A stretch of DNA of 64,000 nt from an aff. Roholtiella sp. LEGE 12411 (lineage in GTDB: Bacteria; Cyanobacteriota; Cyanobacteriia; Cyanobacteriales; Nostocaceae): positions 1-64,000 of the forward strand of contig NZ_JADEXR010000014.1 in the NCBI RefSeq assembly GCF_015206995.1, written 5' to 3'. Position 1 is the first letter of the stretch, and every line of letters starts with the position of its first letter. The notes below the pieces were generated by a model, which searched no databases, had not been told where the DNA came from, and saw only the letters and a list, made by a program, of their open reading frames with translations. This document shows, piece by piece, positions 57,755 to 64,000 of this stretch. The position numbers and the translations under genes are program-made.

Positions 57755-57828
57755 GGCGAACGATGGGACTTGAACCCACGAATGGTGGTACCACAAACCA
57801 CTGCCTTAACCACTTGGCTACGCTCGCC
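57755..57828 (-). tRNA. tRNA-His (anticodon GTG)
   Basis: Read on the minus strand the sequence folds as a cloverleaf: acceptor stem with the extra G at position -1 paired to C73, anticodon stem GTGGT/ACCAC with loop TTGTGGT giving anticodon GTG, and T-loop GGGTTCAAGTCCC. The encoded G-1:C73 pair is the identity element for histidine tRNAs. The gene lies downstream of kdpC. Confidence 0.95.
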
Positions 57829-57943
57829 ATTCAACAAATTTAATTATAACAAGTTTTGGGGAAGCGAGCAAGAGTGTTTGTTCAAGGAACGGACTCAGTT
57901 GTTTTAGAGTCAAATGACTACAGCGAAATTTTATTTGTAAAAC

Positions 57944-58327
57944 ATGAAGGCCTTAATCACTTTTGCATATTTTGGAGCAGCAGCGGGACTTGCCGCTTTG
58001 GGGGTGACAATGGCAAAGACCAATCCCAGTCAGGCTGAATATGAAGAATATGCAGTACAGCGGCTGGCAAAATACTTAAAGACCGACGTATGTAAAAAAA
58101 CAACAAATATTTTAGAAAATTTAATAAATTTAAATTGTGATAAGTTAGTTGATTCGGTTAACCCACAAATGCAGGAAATTATTGCCAGGACTACAGAAAA
58201 GCAAAATTATATTATTTTTAGTATTTACCGTACAGATTTAAAATTAAATTCTTGGGTGCCTTCTTACCGATTTGAAACGGTGGGAGCATTTGATCAATTT
58301 TATACTTACACTGCCCAAGAGCAATAA
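57944..58327 (+). CDS. DUF4359 family protein
   Basis: A 127-residue protein with one N-terminal hydrophobic segment (MKALITFAYFGAAAGLAALGVTMAKTNPSQAEYEEYAV), which may be a signal anchor, then a small domain with two cysteines (DVCKKT and NLNCDKL) and the ending IIFSIYRTDLKLNSWVPSYRFETVGAFDQFYTY. This matches the DUF4359 family of cyanobacteria; function unknown. No co-transcribed neighbour is obvious. Confidence 0.78.
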   Translation: MKALITFAYFGAAAGLAALGVTMAKTNPSQAEYEEYAVQRLAKYLKTDVCKKTTNILENLINLNCDKLVDSVNPQMQEIIARTTEKQNYIIFSIYRTDLKLNSWVPSYRFETVGAFDQFYTYTAQEQ

Positions 58328-58469
58328 GGCGAGCAGCAAGGGAAAATATGGAAGTACTTGGATTGCTAGCCACGCCCTTGTTAATCAGCAAGCAATGTAG
58401 GCAAAGTGAAAAAGGGGACTGAGAAAAAATTCCAAAATATATTCGGGGTTAGAGCAAATTCCATAGTTT

Positions 58470-58530
58470 TTCATTTGAATACCAATGCCCAATGCCCCAT
58501 GCCCAATACCCAATGCCCAATCCCTTTTAC
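58470..58530. repeat. Low-complexity CCCAATGCCCAATG repeat
   Basis: Irregular tandem copies of CCCAATG/CCCCATG/CCCAATACC occupy the spacer upstream of the sirohydrochlorin chelatase gene, with no gene on either strand. Confidence 0.7.
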
Positions 58531-58578
58531 TCTTAAGTAAGATAAGAAAAATAGTAACTGAGAGTAAAATCCTTGCCA

Positions 58579-59337
58579 ATGTCATCTGCTTATCTACTAG
58601 TATCCCACGGAAGTCGTGATCCGCGTCCAGAAATTGCTATGCAACAACTGGCAGGGCTAGTACGTAATAAACTGCTTAATAGATATAACCAAGTAGCTTC
58701 TAATGGTGGCGTAGTTTCTCCACATTGTGAAAAGCTGGTAGGTATAGCTTATTTAGAAGTGAGTTCTGAGCCACTACACGAGCAGATTAGACAATTTGCC
58801 AAGAGCGCTTTTGCTTCTGAGTGCGATCGCTTGAACATAATACCGCTATTTTTGCTGCCGGGAGTGCATGTGATGACAGATATTCCAGCGGAAGTAGCAC
58901 TAGCACAACAGGCTATTGGTCAAGATCTGATGATTGATTTGCGACCATACTTAGGTAGTTACCCAAGTTTAGGCAAATTGCTGGCAAAGTCAATGGCTGC
59001 TATCAAAGCAGAAGTGTGGATTCTGTTAGCTCATGGTAGCAGTCGCCCCGGCTCTCAACAGCCGGTAGAAGCAATGGCGGCGAGCCTGGGAGCAGTGGCT
59101 GCTTATTGGGCTGTGCCTCCTAGTTTAGAATCACGGGTGAAAGAATTGGTAGTTGCTGGCTATCGGGAAATTGCAATTTTGCCATATTTTTTGTTCCCAG
59201 GTGGAATAACTGATGCGATCGCTCAGTCAATAGAGGAGCTAAAATTACAGTTCCCAATGGTAACTTTCCAGCTGGCTAAGCCTTTGGGAGCAAGTACAGA
59301 ATTAGCCGAGCTAATTTTGGATTTAGTAGACAGATGA
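58579..59337 (+). CDS. cbiX: Sirohydrochlorin chelatase
   Basis: The 252-residue protein is a two-domain CbiX/SirB-type chelatase. Each half has a metal-binding histidine: VSHGSRDPRPE near the N-terminus and ILLAHGSSRPGS in the second half. It inserts cobalt or iron into sirohydrochlorin, for cobalamin or siroheme. Its stop overlaps the ATG of the following cobA gene (ATGA at 59334-59337). ATG 58579 is preferred to a TTG at 58573. Whether it handles cobalt or iron cannot be told from sequence. Confidence 0.87.
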   Translation: MSSAYLLVSHGSRDPRPEIAMQQLAGLVRNKLLNRYNQVASNGGVVSPHCEKLVGIAYLEVSSEPLHEQIRQFAKSAFASECDRLNIIPLFLLPGVHVMTDIPAEVALAQQAIGQDLMIDLRPYLGSYPSLGKLLAKSMAAIKAEVWILLAHGSSRPGSQQPVEAMAASLGAVAAYWAVPPSLESRVKELVVAGYREIAILPYFLFPGGITDAIAQSIEELKLQFPMVTFQLAKPLGASTELAELILDLVDR

Positions 59338-60113
59338 ACCGCACACAAACAGAGGGGAGAAAGTATTTGGGAAAGGTTTATTTAGTAGGTGCGGGGCCTG
59401 GAGATCCGGGACTACTTACTCTTAAGGGAAAAAGCTTGTTGGAATGTGCAGATGTAGTCATCTATGACGCCTTGGTGAGTCCAACAATTCTGGCAATGAT
59501 TAATCCCCTAGCAGAGCAAATTAACGCGGGTAAGCGAATGGGGAGACATTCCTTGTTACAGGAACAAACAACTCAATTACTGATTGATAAAGCACAGGAT
59601 AATGCAATTGTGGTGCGGCTAAAGGGTGGAGATCCGTTTATCTTTGGTCGCGGTGGCGAGGAAATGGCAGAATTGGTAAAAGCTGGAATCAACGTGGAAG
59701 TTGTACCTGGTATTACATCGGGGATTGCAGCTGCGGCTTATGCAGGCATACCTTTAACTCATCGACTATATAGTTCGTCAGTAACTTTTGTCACAGGACA
59801 TGAAGCGGCAGGTGCGTATAAACCGAAAGTAAATTGGAATGCGATCGCCCACGGTTCCGAAACAATTGTGATTTACATGGGAATTCACAATCTGCCTTAC
59901 ATTGTGGAACAGTTAAGTGCAGCAGGGCTGGGTTTAGAAACGCCGATTGCTTTAGTGCGTTGGGGTACACGACCCGAACAGGAAGAATTGATTGGGACGC
60001 TGAAGACTATTGTAGAACAGGTAGAGCAAACTGGATTTGGTGCGCCGGCGATCGCAGTAATTGGCTCGGTGGTAAATATGCACAGTATTTTGTCTGGTTG
60101 TCGTCCAATTTGA
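59334..60113 (+). CDS. cobA: Uroporphyrinogen-III C-methyltransferase
   Basis: The 259-residue SAM-dependent enzyme has VYLVGAGPGDPGLLTLKG near the N-terminus, VVRLKGGDPFIFGRGGEEM and VVPGITSGIAAAAYAGIPLTHR, all diagnostic of CobA/SUMT. It adds methyl groups at C2 and C7 of uroporphyrinogen III to make precorrin-2, the branch to siroheme and cobalamin. It lacks the CysG N-terminal domain. The 4-bp overlap with cbiX indicates coupled translation; together they feed the corrin genes at 15.9-21.9 kb. Confidence 0.95.
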   Translation: MNRTQTEGRKYLGKVYLVGAGPGDPGLLTLKGKSLLECADVVIYDALVSPTILAMINPLAEQINAGKRMGRHSLLQEQTTQLLIDKAQDNAIVVRLKGGDPFIFGRGGEEMAELVKAGINVEVVPGITSGIAAAAYAGIPLTHRLYSSSVTFVTGHEAAGAYKPKVNWNAIAHGSETIVIYMGIHNLPYIVEQLSAAGLGLETPIALVRWGTRPEQEELIGTLKTIVEQVEQTGFGAPAIAVIGSVVNMHSILSGCRPI

Positions 60114-60179
60114 TGGTTTGTTTGCAGCTTGTCTAACTTAAAACTATTGACTCATGAAGGTTGTCCAGAGTCAAGAGGA

Positions 60180-60300
60180 GCCAGTCACGTGCGGGAGTTC
60201 TCCTCGTTGAGTGAACTGGCGTTCAAGGGTCAAAAGTCAATAGTAATTCTGGACTCTGGAATGCGTGACTTTTGACAGATTAAACGCTCATAATATGCAA
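60180..60300. repeat. Hairpin and partial copy of the 50.6-kb MITE-like element
   Basis: Positions 60180-60220 form a stem-loop (GCCAGT/ACTGGC outer arms). Positions 60267-60300 (GACTTTTGACAG to ATATGCAA) match 50645-50678 at 32 of 34 bases, but no terminal inverted repeats remain here. The 60114-60417 gap otherwise shows no gene. Confidence 0.6.
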
Positions 60301-60417
60301 TGCTCAAGACCAAGTTTTTGGAGAAGTTTATAATGTATGGAATAAATTTAGAAAGCAGATAAACTGGTCACAAGAAAATCAAATCGATCAGATCTGACAA
60401 ATCCGAGGAAAAGGATT

Positions 60418-60609
60418 ATGACTGCTGTTGTACAGAAACTCCTGAAGAGCTTCGATCAATTGACAGACTCAGAACAGCTAGAACTGGCATCAGAGATTTT
60501 AAAGCGAGTAACGCATTTAGACTTTCCGCCTTTATCGAATGAGGATTTAGTGTTGACTGCTGAAGGTCTTTTTCTAGAGTTAGATAAACAAGAATCTGCT
60601 CATGAGTAG
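60418..60609 (+). CDS. Small antitoxin-like protein of a MazF-type pair
   Basis: A 63-residue acidic protein (MTAVVQKLLKSFDQLTDSEQLELASEILKR, then a Leu/Asp/Glu-rich tail). Its size, acidity and 8-bp overlap with the following PemK/MazF-like gene mark it as the cognate antitoxin. It resembles other short cyanobacterial antitoxins rather than classical MazE. ATG 60418 has GAGGAAAAGG upstream. Confidence 0.75.
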   Translation: MTAVVQKLLKSFDQLTDSEQLELASEILKRVTHLDFPPLSNEDLVLTAEGLFLELDKQESAHE

Positions 60610-60946
60610 TCCTGATCGTGGAGAGGTTTGGCTCGTCGATCTGGGCTATGTAGCAAAAGTCAGACCATGTTTAGTAATCAGTGTTCCTACTTTAGAGCAA
60701 GACCGTGCATTATCGACTTTAATCCCACATACAACAAGCCCACGCAGTTCAAGATTTGAGGTGCAAGTTAAAGCTAAGTTCCTTCGAGAAGGAGTATTTG
60801 ACGTTCAAAACATCATTACAATACCTCATGCAAAACTTCTACGCAAGCTAGGAAGTCTGACACCAAAGCAAATGGTAGAAGTGGAGGAGGCGCTACTCTT
60901 ATGGCTAGGACTTAAAGATGAAAACACTGAGGAACATGAGAAGTAG
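60602..60946 (+). CDS. PemK/MazF-family toxin (endoribonuclease)
   Basis: The 114-residue protein starts MSSPDRGEVWLVDLGYVAKVRPCLVIS, the MazF/PemK beta-barrel opening with RGEVW and RPCLV motifs, and contains GVFDVQNIITIPHAKLLRKLGSL. These toxins cleave mRNA at specific sequences when the antitoxin is lost. It overlaps the upstream small gene by 8 bp. Antitoxin-first order is standard. Confidence 0.88.
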   Translation: MSSPDRGEVWLVDLGYVAKVRPCLVISVPTLEQDRALSTLIPHTTSPRSSRFEVQVKAKFLREGVFDVQNIITIPHAKLLRKLGSLTPKQMVEVEEALLLWLGLKDENTEEHEK

Positions 60947-61014
60947 TCTGGACGTTGGTTGCAGCGGCATATAAAATTAGATCGCATTATCCGCAATCAC
61001 AATAAAATAAATGT

Positions 61015-61392
61015 TTATACCTTAATCGATTGAATAACACTCAGTAGCTGCTCAAGCGTATATGGCTTAGTTATATAGGCGTCAGCACTTTGTTTCCTCG
61101 CCCACAAGTGATGAATTGCCTGATTTTTACTACTACAAATTACAATCGGCACTTTTTGATTAGTCAGATTTATGTTGAGGAAGCGACACAACTCAAATCC
61201 GCTCATTCCTGGCATTACTACATCGGTAACAATTGCATCCGGTTTTTCTTCTAAGACTATTTCCAGAGCTTCTTGAGCGCTAGTGGCTTTAATGATGTTA
61301 TAACCTTTATCTCTAAGAAAATGACTGATTAATTCCAATTCGCTCAAAGAATCTTTGACAACTAAAATTGTGCCAATCAAAGTAATACTCAA
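61015..61392 (-). CDS. CheY-like single-domain response regulator
   Basis: The 125-residue receiver has phospho-acceptor D57 in AIVTDVVMP and the switch lysine in TKPY, but the acidic pocket reads VVKDS (K13, D14) instead of the usual two acids. That should weaken magnesium binding and phosphorylation. The only start that includes the first strand is TTG 61392. It follows, 41 bp downstream, the PatA-like gene on the same strand; the pair copies the hmpA-hmpB order. Confidence 0.82.
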   Translation of the reverse strand: MSITLIGTILVVKDSLSELELISHFLRDKGYNIIKATSAQEALEIVLEEKPDAIVTDVVMPGMSGFELCRFLNINLTNQKVPIVICSSKNQAIHHLWARKQSADAYITKPYTLEQLLSVIQSIKV

Positions 61393-61432
61393 CCTTGAAT
61401 CTCCAAAGCGTAGTTATTTTTCTATTAAGAAA

Positions 61433-62512
61433 TTAAACAATGTGTTGGAAGATTATTTTCAGTAAGTCTCCTTGTGTAAAGGGCTTAGTTAAATAGCCGG
61501 ATGCCTTGACCATCTTGGCTTTAGCTCTATCGATAAAACCCGTTTTTCCTGTCACCATAATCACGGGTGTATTTTTAAAATATGAGTGTTTACGTAGCAA
61601 AGAGCATAGCTCATACCCATCTAAGTTAGGCATTGAAATGTCCAACAAAATCAGGTCTGGTTTAGCGCGGATGATGTGCATTAAAGCTTTCAAAGAATCG
61701 GTGACTCCCACAACCGAAAACATTTGCTCATCTAAATAACTTTTGATTGCATTCAAAACTGTAGGGCTATCATCAATACAAAAGATTGTGTAGAGTTTTT
61801 TGTCAGCAGGCGGTGGTACAATTTGCTTGCCACTATTATCGATAGTATTAATACTGTTAGTTGAAGGGCGGTTAGCGTATGCTACTGGTGGATTCCCGTT
61901 CTCTAGATTGAGCAACTTTTGAGCAGCCTGTGTTAAAGTTTGTGGCTGATTTGTCGGCAAAAATTGCGAGGGTTGCACTGGAGAAACAGGCGATCGCTTT
62001 TGACAATGTTCGACTAGTAGGCGAAGATTCAGATGACAAAACTTTGGCATGTCATCCAGAAAGCTTTCAGGAATAAATTCATAACTACCCTCTTCTAAGT
62101 TCAGAAATGACTCAAGAACTTCTAGCGCTAATTGCTCTATCAGTATCGCCGCTTGAGAGGGGCTAATATATTTTTGATTGACTAACCAGCAAATAGCTAA
62201 ATAATCTGGATTCGGTATCGCCTGATTTTCAATACCAGTTTCAAATATCGCTCGCAACTGCTCATGAATTCCACGAGGAAGGGTAGAAATTTGCTGACTC
62301 AAGCGTTGCAAGTTTCTGTACAGAGGTTCAAACATTTTCTCTGAGTAGCAGGTATAGATTAATTTACCTTCGTCTATATATATTGACCAAGAACCTGAGG
62401 TACTAAAGACCTGCAAACAACCAGTCACAGACTTACCAGTAATCTTTTTCAATAGAGATAATGGCTGGAGTTTTTGAAAAAATCTATATCTACTAATAGG
62501 AAGTGTCTTCAT
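61433..62512 (-). CDS. PatA-like PATAN plus receiver response regulator
   Basis: The 359-residue protein has an N-terminal PATAN-type domain (about 1-190; GCLQVFSTSGSWSIYIDEGKL) and a C-terminal receiver (about 238-358) with CIDDS, phospho-acceptor Asp in LILLDISMPNLDGYEL and the switch lysine in LTKPF. Same plan as HmpA at 26130. PatA-family proteins in cyanobacteria act in motility, phototaxis and heterocyst pattern. No CheW, receptor or CheA gene is adjacent downstream, so its kinase partner must be elsewhere. Confidence 0.85.
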   Translation of the reverse strand: MKTLPISRYRFFQKLQPLSLLKKITGKSVTGCLQVFSTSGSWSIYIDEGKLIYTCYSEKMFEPLYRNLQRLSQQISTLPRGIHEQLRAIFETGIENQAIPNPDYLAICWLVNQKYISPSQAAILIEQLALEVLESFLNLEEGSYEFIPESFLDDMPKFCHLNLRLLVEHCQKRSPVSPVQPSQFLPTNQPQTLTQAAQKLLNLENGNPPVAYANRPSTNSINTIDNSGKQIVPPPADKKLYTIFCIDDSPTVLNAIKSYLDEQMFSVVGVTDSLKALMHIIRAKPDLILLDISMPNLDGYELCSLLRKHSYFKNTPVIMVTGKTGFIDRAKAKMVKASGYLTKPFTQGDLLKIIFQHIV

Positions 62513-64000
62513 CGGGACGGCTCTGGATTAAATTGATATTCGCAGTTAAAATTGGTAAATTACCTTTTCGCAATTCACAGCGACATTGTTGTAGGCACTG
62601 TTAGATCAATATAGCGGTCACACTTAAGTTAGTACAGAGATTCCACACCCCCCAACACCTAACTTGCCAATCTCTGCTAAGCTAGAATGCACAAATCACA
62701 ATTTATTATGTCAAACCAAGCCGTACTGTTGTCAAATAGCAAGATGGCTCAATTGGTTTCATGGAAACAGTATTCCAAAAATCCAATTTACTTTCTGTAT
62801 ATTTGGCTAATCTGACTGGTCTAACCCTAACTCAACCACACGTGTAGACCAACGCCTCAGAGCCGCATAGAGAGCGAAAAGATTGCAGATGAGGGTATTT
62901 ATTGGTGTAAGGTTGTAGTCAGTCGGCAACATGGAAAAAGATACGCTTTGCAAGCTGATGTGCATTTAACTTGTAGGCTGGATGTAATATTCCCTGTGTC
63001 TGGTTAGGGAAGAAGGTGTTAATCTGTCTCCTCTGTAGTTCCATGCTCAGACTTTTATCTTCAGATGAAACGCGCAAAGTCAGAGATTAGCAGCTGAGAT
63101 GGCTTTATGAATAATAAGAGTATTACATGCAACTAAGTATTTATAATTATTCAAGGTATTACTTAAGTTCTAGATTGTAGAGCTTTTCTTTACAATACTT
63201 AAGCAAATTCATCCCTTGAGCAACAAAAATGGTAAACTCCTATTAGAGGTTGGTCAGTTGATAATTGATGCAGTGATGGTATGTAGTGAGATGCAATCAC
63301 GACCGACTCAGCAGAAGATAATCTGTTCATAAGGAATGAAAACACGCTCTCAAGTTGTGTTGCGATGAATAGTCACCCTGCACAATTAAAAGTGTCCAAT
63401 TCTCGAATTCGCAGCGAAACTCAAGAAGTATAGTGCATACCTTAAAAATAACAATTTTCAGTTAAATGGTAGATGGGAAGTAAATTACTTACTAAAACTA
63501 AGATTACTATACATTACATTTAAAGTGAAAATCAAAATAATATGTAAATTTTATAAGAAATAATTAGATAAAATATGAATAAAAATTAATATTAGATTCC
63601 TGGAAATTGTCTGAGACATTTATTCGTTGCATTATCCGGATACGCGGACAAGGTACAGTAAAACACACTTTTATTATGTTATTAACTTACATTTCTAAAG
63701 GAATGAATTATTTGGTACTAGCAATGTAGCATAAAAATTTAAATTATTAAAAGTAACAGATATTAAGATGTTAAAGAAAAGTTAGTAAATACACTAAATT
63801 ATGTCATAAACTGTCTGCGGGAATTAGCAGAAGATAAAAAATAAATTATCTAAGTATAAATGCAGAATCAGCCATATTAAAAAAGGTGACTATCGCTATT
63901 CGCGGTGTAGTAGAAATTGAGTAAGTACAGCGCGATCGCAATCTCAACAATACTGTAGCGATCGCAGGTATTGGCCTAGCAACTAGCCAAATAGCATCGT
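62513..64000. other. Gene-free 1.5-kb region at the window end
   Basis: No convincing gene is visible on either strand. The first half (to about 63200) is of ordinary composition with a stretch of about 50 open codons near 62840-63010 that lacks a start and any recognisable motif; it could be gene debris. The second half is AT-rich. Two GCGATCGC octamers occur near the right edge, where a gene may begin outside the window. Confidence 0.5.

Noticed and set aside
60180-60220. Group II intron fragment
   Set aside because: The GTGCGGG-containing hairpin slightly recalls intron domains, but no domain V or reverse transcriptase sequence is present.
62840-63010. Possible protein fragment containing DEGIYWCKVVVSRQHG
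   Set aside because: No start codon context, no recognised family and frames closed on both sides; the resemblance to an immunoglobulin-type pattern is likely chance.

Overview
The window is cyanobacterial, most likely from the chromosome of a filamentous Nostocales-type organism (Nostoc, Tolypothrix or Calothrix group). The octamer GCGATCGC recurs throughout. There is a complete hormogonium-motility (hmp) locus with the coiled-coil gene hmpF, PatA-like PATAN/receiver proteins, cyanobacterial 'HRDISPDN' kinases, and many short palindromic and low-complexity intergenic repeats of the kind common in Nostocales. No rRNA, CRISPR array, transposase, integrase or relaxase gene was seen. One tRNA gene (His) was found. 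All names rest on motif and layout recognition; no database search was run.

Layout. 0-2.75 kb: two leftward Ser/Thr kinase genes, the first cut by the window edge. 3-4.6 kb: a phenylacetate-CoA-ligase-like adenylating enzyme. 5.1-14.8 kb: nine collinear rightward genes that read as a minimal type IV secretion/mating-pair apparatus (VirB2-, B3-, B4-, B5-, B6-, two B8-, B10- and B9-like), with no relaxase, coupling protein or VirB11 in the window. This is the most unusual system here. 15.3-21.9 kb: corrin-ring genes (a DUF1636 protein, cobK, cobL on the other strand, then an adenosylcobalamin-type riboswitch driving cobG-cobH-cobI), with an 11-copy 21-bp tandem repeat just before the riboswitch. 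22-23.8 kb: tilS and a HigBA-like toxin-antitoxin pair. 24-36.8 kb: hmpF divergent from hmpABCDE, encoding a chemotaxis-like pathway that in Nostoc punctiforme is needed for gliding by type IV pili. 37.3-46.2 kb: a LuxR-type regulator, an AlkA-like glycosylase, a methyltransferase, a carotenoid-desaturase-like flavoprotein, RsgA, a cysteine desulfurase and an unusual phospholipase-D-like lipoprotein. 46.3-50.3 kb: a DUF1345 membrane protein, a MoaD/ThiS-like protein with threonine synthase, and IspH. 50.7-57.6 kb: a histidine kinase/LuxR regulator pair divergent from a kdpA-B-F/G-C potassium pump operon. 57.7-61 kb: tRNA-His, a DUF4359 protein, sirohydrochlorin chelatase with CobA, and a MazF-like toxin pair. 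61-62.5 kb: a PatA-like plus CheY-like pair. 62.5-64 kb: no gene recognised.

Functional links. CbiX and CobA at 58.6-60.1 kb supply the tetrapyrrole intermediates (precorrin-2/sirohydrochlorin) that the CobI, CobG, CobH, CobK and CobL enzymes at 15.9-21.9 kb process toward cobalamin. The kdp operon and the divergent two-component pair form a plausible potassium-response unit. The two PatA/CheY sets (26-28 kb and 61-62.5 kb) have the same protein architecture, but only the first has the CheW, receptor and CheA partners.

Repeats. Four copies of one dispersed repeat (15.2, 18.5, 37.0 and 44.3 kb), two terminal-inverted-repeat elements (4.6 and 50.6 kb, the second with a partial relative at 60.2 kb), and at least two families of short palindromes lie between genes. 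One dispersed copy abuts the cysteine desulfurase gene and artificially lengthens its reading frame; a G/C-rich low-complexity tract has entered tilS in frame.
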